The position numbers were made by a program, and so were the translations under genes. A stretch of 64,000 nucleotides of DNA. It comes from JAABRU01 sp041390465 (GTDB lineage: Bacteria; Desulfobacterota; Desulfobacteria; Desulfobacterales; Desulfococcaceae). Numbering within the stretch: position 1 is the first letter of the stretch; each line of letters starts with the position of its first letter. The stretch is from NCBI GenBank assembly GCA_041390465.1, contig JAWKPW010000008.1, positions 23,284 through 87,283 of the forward strand. The letters run 5' to 3'. Under the pieces are notes generated by a model that saw only the letters and a program-made list of their open reading frames with translations, did not search any database and was not told the DNA's origin. Shown piece by piece: positions 34,576 through 42,862 of this stretch.

Positions 34576-34594
34576 ATCAATCCCTTCCTTTCAG

Positions 34595-34655
34595 TTTCCC
34601 GCAGAGAGCACAGAAAATTTCCCGCAGAAAAAACCTCTGTGTTCTCTGTGGGAAA
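34595..34655. repeat. Inverted repeat upstream of the saccharopine dehydrogenase-like gene
   Basis: Arms TTTCCCGCAGAGAGCACAGA (34595-34614) and the inverted TCTGTGTTCTCTGTGGGAAA (34636-34655) agree at 18 of 20 positions. A third partial copy (TCTGTGTTGTCTGCGGGAAA) follows at about 34678-34697. It could form a long stem in the leader of the minus-strand gene. Confidence 0.6.
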
Positions 34656-34720
34656 CAAAGCACAAACAGTCATTCGTCTGTGTTGTCTGCGGGAAAGAAT
34701 ATCCCTTTCCGGAACAGCCA

Positions 34721-34825
34721 GTGCATGACCAACTTAGTTTTTACAGGATGAAACAGTGATTAAAAAACTGAATTTTTTGGAAAAATTCAGTTTTTGATCC
34801 TATAAAATTCAACGTGGTCATGCAC
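34721..34825. repeat. R2 MITE-like element abutting the protease stop codon
   Basis: A 105-bp unit with ends GTGCATGACCAACTTAGTTT and AAATTCAACGTGGTCATGCAC; the outermost GTGCATGACCA / TGGTCATGCAC is perfect. The centre is AAACTGAATTTTT / AAAAATTCAGTTT. The last base is the first base of the minus-strand TAG of the M16 protease gene. Confidence 0.75.
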
Positions 34826-37794
34826 TAGATCCGGTGAAGTGTCAGCCCGCGGTCTTTGAGTTCCCCGTTTGCGGCTTTCAGTTTTTCCTCATCGGAAATC
34901 ACTGCCACAGCATGTTTTTCCGGCTGCATGTAAAAATACTTCTCCGCAACGGCCATGACCTGTTTCCGTGTGGTTTTCAGCAACTGCTCCTTGAACTGCC
35001 TGCGGGTTTCATCGCTCAGGCCGATGAGCTGGCGGTAAAAAGCCTTGCGCGCGGCATGGGCCGGGGTGTCAGGTTTGTCAATGTCAGAGCAGACCTGCAG
35101 AATGGCCTCTTTGATGTCCTCTTCCGCATAATATCCGGATCGGATAAAATCTGCGGCTTTTTCATACACATCCAATGTATTGACAATATGCGGATCCCGG
35201 TAGGAGCACAGACAGAACAGGCCGTCTTCCATGTTGTAAATGGAAAAACCCCCGTATGCCCCGCCTTTTTCCCGGATTTCCCTGTGCAGATAAAGAGAAC
35301 GCAGCATTTTGCTGATCACAGACAGGACAGGCGCGTCTTCATGCTGCATGGGAACCGTGCCAAAGGTGCGGGCCACAAAGGAAACCGCAGTGGAAGTGGT
35401 CCATCCTTCTCTGGGAATTGTGTCATGGATTTGCATATCCGGCGGACAAAAACCTCCTCTTCCGGCTTCCATCTCTTTCATCAGAGACTGCACCGGAGAA
35501 ACCGCAGAAGACAAAGCCGCATCTTCTCCAATCAGCGCGAATTTCATGTTTTCCCGCGTGAACAGATGCGCTGCAATTTCCATCAGATTCTGTGAAAGGG
35601 TTTGCAGTTTCCCGTCACGCATATCCCCGGTCACATCCTTGATCATTTTCAACTGATGCACACCTGACCAGATTTCATTGAGAGACCGGGTTTGGGAAAA
35701 ATTTCTGGCAGCAAGGGAAATGGCATAGCGATGCCCGTTGGACACAATCCCGGATTCCATGGAAGCCCGGTATTCCGGCAGAAGTTTTTTGATGCGCGGC
35801 AGATCCGCAAAACTGTATTCTGCAAGAAATTCCCGGATAAGATCAAACATCTTTTCCTGATTCCGCACCAGGCACTTTCCGCTGAAGGTGACAAAGGGAA
35901 GGGTTTCCCCATCCCGGTCAAAGCGTGTTTTTGCATGGGCGGAAAGCCCCATTCCTCCGGTGCAGATGTCCATCACCCGGGCCATTTCCACATAATCCCT
36001 TCTGGCTGTGCCGACTCTGGTAAAGGCATGGCAGAAAAAGGGAAGCAGCGGAATCAGATGATCCGGAACGGTTCCGATTCCGGCCACTGCGGTAAAGTAA
36101 AAAATCCCGGAACAGGGCTGTGCATACCATGTCGCAGCCAGATTGCCTTGTCTGCTGTAAGGTTCGCTCGCGTTCACACTTGGCACATGGGGCGGAATGT
36201 CTGTCAGTTCCAGAGTGGGAAGCACGGAAAGATCTTCGGGCGATTCCTGCAGTTTTTCCAAAGCTGCCGCATCTTCCCGGATTTTCACCATTTCCGCCTG
36301 TGTCAGTTTTTTCCGGATTTCCGCAAGTTCCGCAGCCACCCGTTCTTCCTCTTTGCGTGCCATTTCCTGATCCGGAAGCAGTTTGAAAAGCACCCGATGG
36401 GGATTGTCCAGAAAATATCTGCGGATCTGATTTTCAAAAAAAGGCCCTTTTTCCACTTCGGCTTTGAGTCTGGCCAGATCTTCATCAAATTCCAGAATAT
36501 TCAAAGGGCTGGCTCCGTGAAACCAGGTTCCGGCAAAAGACATCAGCAGTTTGATGCCATAGGGATAAGGTGTGTTGGTAATTTCACGGCGGTGAAATTC
36601 CAGTTGATGGATCGCGGCTTCAATGAGCTGTCTGTCAATGCCGTCTCTGACCAGCGTTTCCAGCGTGTCAAGGATGATTTTCACAATCTCATCCGCATCC
36701 GATTCCCGCACGTCTTTGAGACCGCAGGCAAACAGGGTGTCCCGGCAGTCCGGATCATAGCCGGTGCTGTCGGAAAGCGAGGTTCCCAGACCGGAATCAA
36801 TCAAAGCCTTGCGCAAAGGAGATGCCGCATTTCCCAGCAGAATCTGTCCCAGCAGGGAAAGCGTGAGCACGCCAAAGGTGTCCGTAAGATCAGACACCAG
36901 CCAGCCCAGACAGATCTGACATTTCTTTTCCGGATTTTCTGACGCGTCCAGCGGATAGAAATAGGTGACTGTCCGGGGTTCTGACCACCGGGGCTGATTG
37001 GGAACGTCGGTCTGCGGATCGATTTTCCCAAGATTCCGGAGAACCTTTTCCTCTATGAAATCCAGATGATCTTTGAGCGGCAGATTGCCGTAGGTGAAAA
37101 AATACGCGTTGCTGGGATGGTAATGCCGTTTGTGAAAGGCCGCAAGCTGCTCATGGGTGAGAGCGGGAATCTCCTGGGGATCCCCTCCGGAATTGTTGCA
37201 GTATGTGGTGTCCGGATACAGCGCGTTCATCAGTTTTCTGCTCAAAATCTGATGCGGGGAGGACATGGCCCCCTTCATTTCATTGTAAACCACGCCTTTG
37301 TAAACCAGATTCTCCCCTTCCATTTCCAGACGATGGCCTTCCTGCATGAAATTGAGGCGATCAATCCTGGGATAAAAAGCCGCATCCAGATACACATCCA
37401 TAAGATTGTAAAAATCTTTGCGGTTCTGGGTGGTAAAGGGATACATGGTCCAGTCAGACGAGGTGAACGCATTCATAAAAGTGTTCAGACTGCGCTTGAT
37501 CATGGAGAAAAAAGGGTCCCGCACCGGAAATTTGCGGGAGCCGCACAAAACCGTATGCTCCAGAATATGTGCCACACCTGTGGAATCCCGGGGCACGGTT
37601 TTGAAGGCAACGCTGAAGGTGTTTTCCGTGTCCGCATTGCTGATATGCACATGCCGGGCCCCGGTGGGCAGATGCTCCAGTTCATAATAAAACGCCTTGA
37701 TGACTTTGAGTTCCGCAGTTCTGCGGACTTCATAATCTCCGATACGATCTCCGGTTTTCCGTTCCGGATTGTTTGGATCTTTTGCATGTTCCAT
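34825..37794 (-). CDS. M16C metalloprotease (presequence protease/PreP-like)
   Basis: A 989-residue protein. The inverted zinc motif HILEH is at 76-80, with the downstream Glu in VVYNEMKGA (about 168-176) as third ligand. The two halves of the peptidasome are visible: catalytic N-terminal half, then a helical linker (RKEEERVAAELAEIRKKLTQAEMVKIREDAAALEKLQ, about 470-510), then the non-catalytic half with GAYGGFSIYNMEDGLFCLCSYRDPH. PreP-type enzymes degrade free peptides inside a closed chamber. There is no signal peptide, so it is probably cytoplasmic. The length is normal for the family. It is monocistronic. Confidence 0.92.
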   Translation of the reverse strand: MEHAKDPNNPERKTGDRIGDYEVRRTAELKVIKAFYYELEHLPTGARHVHISNADTENTFSVAFKTVPRDSTGVAHILEHTVLCGSRKFPVRDPFFSMIKRSLNTFMNAFTSSDWTMYPFTTQNRKDFYNLMDVYLDAAFYPRIDRLNFMQEGHRLEMEGENLVYKGVVYNEMKGAMSSPHQILSRKLMNALYPDTTYCNNSGGDPQEIPALTHEQLAAFHKRHYHPSNAYFFTYGNLPLKDHLDFIEEKVLRNLGKIDPQTDVPNQPRWSEPRTVTYFYPLDASENPEKKCQICLGWLVSDLTDTFGVLTLSLLGQILLGNAASPLRKALIDSGLGTSLSDSTGYDPDCRDTLFACGLKDVRESDADEIVKIILDTLETLVRDGIDRQLIEAAIHQLEFHRREITNTPYPYGIKLLMSFAGTWFHGASPLNILEFDEDLARLKAEVEKGPFFENQIRRYFLDNPHRVLFKLLPDQEMARKEEERVAAELAEIRKKLTQAEMVKIREDAAALEKLQESPEDLSVLPTLELTDIPPHVPSVNASEPYSRQGNLAATWYAQPCSGIFYFTAVAGIGTVPDHLIPLLPFFCHAFTRVGTARRDYVEMARVMDICTGGMGLSAHAKTRFDRDGETLPFVTFSGKCLVRNQEKMFDLIREFLAEYSFADLPRIKKLLPEYRASMESGIVSNGHRYAISLAARNFSQTRSLNEIWSGVHQLKMIKDVTGDMRDGKLQTLSQNLMEIAAHLFTRENMKFALIGEDAALSSAVSPVQSLMKEMEAGRGGFCPPDMQIHDTIPREGWTTSTAVSFVARTFGTVPMQHEDAPVLSVISKMLRSLYLHREIREKGGAYGGFSIYNMEDGLFCLCSYRDPHIVNTLDVYEKAADFIRSGYYAEEDIKEAILQVCSDIDKPDTPAHAARKAFYRQLIGLSDETRRQFKEQLLKTTRKQVMAVAEKYFYMQPEKHAVAVISDEEKLKAANGELKDRGLTLHRI

Positions 37795-37854
37795 TGGGTA
37801 TCCTTTTTAAGGTGATTTCTGAAAATGAATGTCCCGGTTCAGTCACCTGAAAAA

Positions 37855-37884
37855 TCTGACAACTTTTGGAACGTTGTCAAATCT
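37855..37884. repeat. R3 palindrome
   Basis: TCTGACAACTTTTGG / AACGTTGTCAAATCT, located upstream of the protease gene and in the 278-bp gap before the next gene. A fragment TGTGTCTTTGCGGCAGAAA, shared with 17158 and 41349, follows near 38042. No other feature was seen in 37795-38073. Confidence 0.6.
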
Positions 37885-38073
37885 GAGGGATTTTTTTCGG
37901 AAATCGAGTAAGAGATTGAAAAAAATCTGACAGTAAGAAAGATTTTCTTCTTTGTGTGTCGTTATGGCAAAGATTCAGGAGGCAGCGAAGGCACAGAGCC
38001 CCGAAGTTTCACAAAGACTTTCCTGTTCATCTTTGTGACCCTGTGTCTTTGCGGCAGAAAGCAATTTGGCAAA

Positions 38074-38448
38074 TTACCGGGTGGTGCCTTTCACAGCATA
38101 AATTCCCCGCGCGGGGCATTCAATTCTGCCGTTTTTTTTCAGACGGAAAATCAGATTTCTCAGTTTTTTCTTCTCAAATCCGGTTCGTTGGAGAATTTCG
38201 GCAAACCCCGCGCCCTTCTCATATTCCTGAAGAATCTCCATAACCCTGTCAGCAGCGGCTCCGGAATGGGGTTCCCCTGTTTTTTTCCCGGATCGGCTTT
38301 CCTCTGCCATGCTGAGCATCATTTTTTCCAGACGATCCATCCGCTCCATGAGTTTTTCCACATCCTTTTTGGTGGGAATGTTATGATCCCGCAGAAATTT
38401 CCTGACCATTATGTTGAAACTTGTATTTTTTTTCCGTTTCACAGCCAT
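38074..38448 (-). CDS. Small coiled-coil plus winged-helix protein
   Basis: A 124-residue protein. The N terminus is basic (MAVKRKKNTSFNIMVRKFLRDHNIPT), then a heptad region (KKDVEKLMERMDRLEKMMLSM, about 27-47), a linker, and a C-terminal winged-helix-like domain (DRVMEILQEYEKGAGFAEILQRTGFEKKKLRNLIFRLKKNGRIECPARGIY, about 70-120). It is likely a small DNA-binding regulator or nucleoid-type protein, with no family assigned. I choose ATG 38448, behind CAAGGAGAAGGCA; the longer frame to 38541 lacks a ribosome-binding site. Confidence 0.7.
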   Translation of the reverse strand: MAVKRKKNTSFNIMVRKFLRDHNIPTKKDVEKLMERMDRLEKMMLSMAEESRSGKKTGEPHSGAAADRVMEILQEYEKGAGFAEILQRTGFEKKKLRNLIFRLKKNGRIECPARGIYAVKGTTR

Positions 38449-38736
38449 TGCCTTCTCCTTGATCATGCCAGTAACGGCTTCTCCGCTTGCATAATTTATA
38501 AAAAATGTAAATACAATTCCTTGTCCCTGAATTTGGCACACAGTGTTTTCTTCATGACCGCTTGAGGACGGAAGAATATAACAGGAAAAACGCGGGATGA
38601 CAAATTTAATATGAAGACGGACGGGGCAGGAGGAAGCAAATTTTTTAAGACAAATTAAAATTCACTTTGCCGCCGGCCGGTGATATGTCCCTGCGCAGCG
38701 GCACAGTGGAGCACTTGCACGCAAGCGGATACAGGA

Positions 38737-39258
38737 TTATATGATCTGCACGGATGTCAGATATTCTCTGACGCCCCGAATGGCCTGATTGAAGATTTTC
38801 TTTCCGGAAACAATGGCGTACAGATCTTCCTCACTGCCGCAGAGCTTGGCAAAGGTGGGGCCGATGACCAGAGCCGGATCCTGCACATCGGAAAACGCGT
38901 TCAGAGCGCCCACATAGATGTCAACCCTTTGTCTGAGAATACTGAAATAATCTATTTCCTTTCCGGAATGGGCAGCCGTCATTCCCGAAATTCCCTGGCA
39001 AAAATGGTGCACGGCATTCCAGAACATCTGGGCAGTCTTTTCTTTTTCCGGGTGCTGCCCCATGAAAAAGGAAATGCCCCAGCCCACACTCAGAATTTTG
39101 AGAAGCTGAATTTCATATTCCATTGTCACAGGACTGACTTCAGCCTCTTTTGGCAGATTTGCCAGCACCTGCTTCAGGTCATCCCTTGTGATGGCATAAT
39201 TGAACAGATATTCACTGTGTTTTTCTGCGGACATCTCTTCTTTGACCGAAGATTCCAT
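38737..39258 (-). CDS. Unknown helical protein, TorD-like candidate
   Basis: A 173-residue, all-helical, soluble protein (EEMSAEKHSEYLFNYAITRDDLKQVLANLP..., FWNAVHHFCQGISGMTAAHSGKEIDYFSILRQRVDIYVGALNAF). The length and helical make-up resemble redox-enzyme maturation chaperones (TorD/DmsD), but the key motif is not evident, so this is only a possibility. I choose the start at 39258, behind AAAGGGAGGAATATGC. It is monocistronic, followed by the phenylacetate-CoA ligase gene on the same strand 250 bp upstream. Confidence 0.65.
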   Translation of the reverse strand: MESSVKEEMSAEKHSEYLFNYAITRDDLKQVLANLPKEAEVSPVTMEYEIQLLKILSVGWGISFFMGQHPEKEKTAQMFWNAVHHFCQGISGMTAAHSGKEIDYFSILRQRVDIYVGALNAFSDVQDPALVIGPTFAKLCGSEEDLYAIVSGKKIFNQAIRGVREYLTSVQII

Positions 39259-39448
39259 GCATATTCCTCCCTTTGCGGCTTGATGAAGTTGACAGAAGCA
39301 AAACCAAAATATACCATTGCCCAGAAGAGTTAATGTTACAGCCACGAATTGCACGAATGATACTGCCTGTGCTCTTGTCTCCCAATCAGGCAAAACAGAG
39401 GTCTGTTCTGCACCTCTTTATATAGTGTTTAAGATAATGTTTGTCCGA

Positions 39449-39482
39449 AAAACCCTGAGGGTTTTCAAAACCCTCAGGGTTT
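39449..39482. terminator. Strong palindrome 3' of the CoA ligase gene
   Basis: AAACCCTGAGGGTTTT / AAAACCCTCAGGGTTT forms a stem of about 16 bp a few bases downstream of the ligase stop (39509, minus strand). It is a plausible intrinsic terminator for the minus-strand gene, or a member of the palindromic repeat load. Confidence 0.55.
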
Positions 39483-39508
39483 CAGGATGACAATGTTTTT
39501 CTTAAAAT

Positions 39509-40819
39509 CTATACAATGGAATCCTGTATGCGGCTGTCAAAAACTCTTCTGCTTTTGCGTTCAGACCGGGGCAGGGTTCCGTAAGGCACAATTTCCACTT
39601 CGGGCGTAACCAGTATCTTCTTTTTGATACGGTTGACAACTTCTCTTGTGAGATCTTCTGTACGGCTTTCCTCCGTCTCCTCCGCGCGCTCGGCCACCAG
39701 CCGCATAATGCCCCGCTCGGATGCATCTCTGGAAAGATGAATCTGGTATTCAGACCCCATGCCCGGAATTTCGGACAGTACTGCATCAATGCTGGAGGGA
39801 TAAATATTGACAGCCCGGAACTTGAACACATCATCTGTGCGGCCTTTGATGCGGGAATGCCGGGGCATGACGGATCCGCAGGTGCAGGGGCCGGGAATGA
39901 TGCGGGTAATGTCATGGGTGCGGTACCGGATCAGGGGAACTGCCTCTTTGCACAGACTGGTCACCACCATTTCCCCCCATTGGCCGTCCGGAACCGGTTT
40001 CAGGGTGTCCGGATCAAGGATTTCCAGAATATAGTAATCGGCCCAGTAATGAATGCAGTCATGATGCGGGCATTCAATGCCGGTTCCGGGGCCATAGAGT
40101 TCGGTCATGCCGGTGATGTCAAAAAGTTCCGCTCCGCCCAGCAGTTGAGAGATTTTGTTTCGCATGGAAACCGAGGATCGTTCAGACCCGTAAATCACTT
40201 TTTTCAGACTGATCCGATCCATCATTCCCCTGCGCCGCACTTCCTCAGCCATGAGCAGCCCCATGGAAGCTGTGCAGCAAAGCACAGTGGATTGCAAATC
40301 TTCCAGAAACTGGCACTGCATGTCCACATTCCCGGGACCCACCGGCAGAGACATTGCGCCAAGTTTTTCACAGCCCATCTGAAAGCCGAACCCCGCAGTC
40401 CATACGCCGTAACCGACCGCAATCTGCACCCGGTCATGAACCGTGACCCCGGCCATTTCATAAGCCCGTGCAAAAAAATGAACCCAGTCATCCACATCCT
40501 TTTGCGTATAGCAGAGATTTTTCCGTTTTCCGGTGGTTCCGCTGCTGGAATGAATTCGCACGATTTTTTCAAAGGGAACCGCGCGAAGGGGAAAGGGATA
40601 CCCGTCCCGCAGATCCTCTGCTGTGGTGAAGGGAAGTTTTTTCAGATCTTCCAGAGTCTGAATGTCCCCGGGTTTGATTCCGGCCAGATCCAGTTTTTTC
40701 CGGTATTCCGGAGAGCCTTCATAGGCATGGTTCACGGTCCATTTCAGGCCCTTCAACTGATGGGCTCTGAGTTCTGTTTCTGTTGCGAAATTTGGCATGA
40801 ATGTCTCAAACTCTCTCAT
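39509..40819 (-). CDS. paaK: Phenylacetate-CoA ligase family adenylate-forming enzyme
   Basis: A 436-residue protein with the P-loop IHSSSGTTGKRK (about 88-99), A5 motif FDITGMTELYGPGTG and the A7/A8 region MVVTSLCKEAVPLIRYRTHDITRI and SRIKGRTDDVFKFRAVNIYPSSIDAVL. These are standard for PaaK-type ligases that activate phenylacetate or other aryl acids to the CoA thioester using ATP. Start 40819 (MREFETF) follows TCAGGAGAAACA. In anaerobes this family also includes indoleacetate and other arylacetate ligases, so the substrate is not fixed. It is monocistronic. Confidence 0.9.
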   Translation of the reverse strand: MREFETFMPNFATETELRAHQLKGLKWTVNHAYEGSPEYRKKLDLAGIKPGDIQTLEDLKKLPFTTAEDLRDGYPFPLRAVPFEKIVRIHSSSGTTGKRKNLCYTQKDVDDWVHFFARAYEMAGVTVHDRVQIAVGYGVWTAGFGFQMGCEKLGAMSLPVGPGNVDMQCQFLEDLQSTVLCCTASMGLLMAEEVRRRGMMDRISLKKVIYGSERSSVSMRNKISQLLGGAELFDITGMTELYGPGTGIECPHHDCIHYWADYYILEILDPDTLKPVPDGQWGEMVVTSLCKEAVPLIRYRTHDITRIIPGPCTCGSVMPRHSRIKGRTDDVFKFRAVNIYPSSIDAVLSEIPGMGSEYQIHLSRDASERGIMRLVAERAEETEESRTEDLTREVVNRIKKKILVTPEVEIVPYGTLPRSERKSRRVFDSRIQDSIV

Positions 40820-41068
40820 TGTTTCTCCTGACTCCTGCAATATTCAAAATTATTTCCCGGAAAACAGCAGGGTGATCCTGCCTGCGTCCTGTTTTCAGCA
40901 TCTTTCAGGTATCATGTTTGAGGCATGTATTTCAACAGGGAAATACATTTTTAAGATTTTTCCCAGTATGCCGGGGCCGTTCCCTGTTTTTTGGATAAAA
41001 GCATAACCGTTTAAATTTTGATATTTTTTCTTTTTTTGCAGTCCCTGTTCCATAAGAAAAAAATAATG

Positions 41069-41098
41069 TTTGACAAAAGCATTTTTTTTGTATATAAA
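41069..41098 (+). promoter_or_regulatory. Promoter of tRNA-Glu
   Basis: TTGACA at 41069-41074 and TATAAA at 41093-41098 (spacing 18; TATATA at 41091 gives 16). They lie about 30 bp upstream of the tRNA 5' end. The -35 context TTTGACAAAAGCAT is identical to the one upstream of the DEAD-box helicase gene. Confidence 0.65.
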
Positions 41099-41126
41099 CT
41101 TCTTTTTATACAACTGAAGCATTCAC

Positions 41127-41202
41127 GGCCCCATCGTCTAGCGGCCTAGGACGCTGGCCTCTCACGCCAGAAACACGGGTTCGATTCCCGTTGGGGTCAC
41201 CA
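41127..41202 (+). tRNA. tRNA-Glu (anticodon CTC)
   Basis: A full cloverleaf can be drawn: acceptor GGCCCCA / TGGGGTC with discriminator A and encoded CCA, D-arm with TCTAGCGGCCTAGGA, anticodon stem CTGGC / GCCAG with loop CTCTCAC (anticodon CTC), and T-arm ACGGGTTCGATTCCCGT. It reads GAG codons. No genomic island boundary is evident at its 3' end. Confidence 0.95.
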
Positions 41203-41231
41203 ATTTTTTGTTTGCATTGCAGATTTGAAAC

Positions 41232-41280
41232 AAGGCTGTCAGAGGATGAAACGTCCCTCTGACAGCCTTCTTTGTTTTTT
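41232..41280 (+). terminator. Terminator after tRNA-Glu
   Basis: AAGGCTGTCAGAGG and CCTCTGACAGCCTT form a perfect 14-bp stem with a 10-nt loop, followed by a T-rich tail (TTTGTTTTTT). From here to the azlC ATG at 41581 no gene is seen; a TTTGTGTCTTTGCGGCAGAAA repeat fragment occurs at about 41349. Confidence 0.9.
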
Positions 41281-41580
41281 CTGCAGGAAATCTCAGCAGA
41301 AACTTTGTGTCCGAATTTTTTGGGCGGCAGAAAAGCAACTGCGCCTTAACTCTTTGTGTCTTTGCGGCAGAAAGGCAGGAATTTCCTGCTGAAATCTTTT
41401 TCAGATTTCCTGTGACTTTCCATTTTCATGGCGGACTGCCCTCTGTCCGGAGAACTCCCAGCGAAGTTCAAATCAGGCAGTACCCGCCTGTTTTCACAGC
41501 AAAACAATTTTCTTGAAGATTTCTGCCCGGTTTTGTATTATATTTTCCGGACAGAATTGACAGGTAAGGAGGAAAGTTTC

Positions 41581-42254
41581 ATGTTCCGAAACGGCTTTGT
41601 CAAAAATCTGCCGGTCGCGGCCAGTGTGGCCGCTTACGGCAGCATTCTTGGCGTGCTGGCCGCGCAGAAAAATATTGACTGGCTCCAACTGCTGGTGATG
41701 AACCTTTCTGTTTTCGCGGGTTCAGCCCAGTTTGTGATGGTGGATATGTGGATAGCACCGCTGCCCATTGCGGAAATCACCCTTGCCGTGATGGTGATCA
41801 ATCTCCGCTATCTTCTTATCGGCGCTTCCCTGCATCCGCTTTTTCAGGGAACCTCGCTGCGGCACAAAATGGCCATGATGCATCTGGTGGCTGATGAAAA
41901 CTGGGCAGTCACCATGGCCGAATACCGGAAGGGGAATGCCACCACCTGGTTTCTGCTGGGCGGAGGCGTGTGTGTGTTATCCGCCTGGTGCGCGGGAACT
42001 CTGGCCGGACATTGGCTGGGAGCGGCAATTGCGCATCCGGAAGCCTATGCGCTGGATTTTGTGTTTGTTGCCGTGTTCACTGCCCTGACCATGAGTCTGT
42101 GGCGGGGCAGAACAGACGTTCTTCCCTGGCTGACAGCGGCTGTTTTTTCCTTTCCGCTTACCATTTTCTGCCCGGAAAATGGTATATTGTCATCGGCGGA
42201 GTGGGCGGGGCTCTGGTTTCCGCTTTTTCAGCAAAAAGCAGGGAGGAGCAATAA
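41581..42254 (+). pseudogene. azlC: AzlC-family branched-chain amino-acid exporter subunit, frameshifted near the 3' end
   Basis: MFRNGFVKNLPVAASVAAYGSILGVLAAQ... shows the AzlC signature (FAGSAQFVMVDMW, INLRYLLIGASLHPLFQG, DENWAVTMAEY) and several membrane helices. At about 42178, in CCGGAAAATGG, one base appears missing. The native ending WYIVIGGVGGALVSAFSAKSREEQ continues in the next frame to TAA 42252-42254, which overlaps the azlD start by one base. Uncorrected, the frame runs on through azlD in the wrong phase to 42654. AzlCD complexes export branched-chain amino acids. The single shift in a homopolymer could be a sequencing error. AAGGAGGAAAGTTTC precedes the ATG. Confidence 0.82.
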
Positions 42255-42565
42255 TGGCTGCGGGCAGTTTTCAGTTGTCTGTGTTCACAACCATAGGAAT
42301 GGCCGCAGCAGTCACCTATCTGCTGCGTTTCGGGGGGCTGATGCTGGCCGGAAAATTCCCGAAATCCGGCAGGTTCAGGCAGTTCATGGACACCCTTCCG
42401 GGAACCATCCTTCTGTCTCTGATTGTTCCGGGCATGGTGACAGCGGGAATCGCGGGATGTGCGGGTGCATTGTGCACAGCGCTTTGCGCGTACAAAACAA
42501 AAAACGCGTTTGTGTCCATGCTTCTGGGCGTTGCCATTGTGGCGGTATACCGGCAGTTTTTTTAA
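42254..42565 (+). CDS. azlD: AzlD-family branched-chain amino-acid exporter small subunit
   Basis: A 103-residue membrane protein, MAAGSFQLSVFTTIGMAAAVTYLLRFGGLMLAGKFP..., with about four hydrophobic segments and the AzlD hallmark AAVTYLLRFGGLML. The start codon overlaps the corrected azlC stop (TAATG), showing translational coupling in the usual azlC-azlD order. It partners with AzlC in the inner membrane. GGGAGGAGCAATA provides the ribosome-binding site. Confidence 0.88.
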   Translation: MAAGSFQLSVFTTIGMAAAVTYLLRFGGLMLAGKFPKSGRFRQFMDTLPGTILLSLIVPGMVTAGIAGCAGALCTALCAYKTKNAFVSMLLGVAIVAVYRQFF

Positions 42566-42607
42566 GGCGGCACCATTGTCATAAGCGACAGATCATAAAG
42601 ATTTATA

Positions 42608-42640
42608 AGATTTGGCAACTTTCAAAAAGTTGTCAAATCT
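42608..42640. repeat. R3 palindrome
   Basis: AGATTTGGCAACTTTC / AAAAAGTTGTCAAATCT between azlD and the methyltransferase gene; possible terminator. The rest of 42566-42862 shows no gene. Confidence 0.65.
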
Positions 42641-42862
42641 GTCAGCCGTTCTGAAAAATCTGTCTGAAAAAGTTATAAATTATTATGGTTGATCGCTTAC
42701 CATGAGATACCGGCGCTGCGGGTTGCGGAATTTGATTTTGCAGACTTAACCGCAAAGAAGATGCAAATCTCACAAAAAAAACAGTTCAGAATACCGGTGT
42801 CCGCGTCCGCAGTTGAGAATACTGTGCAATGTCATTTCAAAAATACAGGAAAATACAAGCAG

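Noticed and set aside
35692..36942. 416-residue plus-strand frame opposite the M16C protease
   Set aside because: It is an antisense shadow: the composition is rich in His, Phe and Gln, as seen for other antisense frames here, and there is no start signal.
41127..41202. tRNA-Glu as attachment site of an integrated element
   Set aside because: No repeat of the tRNA 3' end and no integrase was found within the window.
41428..42654. A 408-residue AzlC with a long C-terminal extension
   Set aside because: The extension after 42178 is azlD read out of phase; the correct AzlC ending is found in the next frame.
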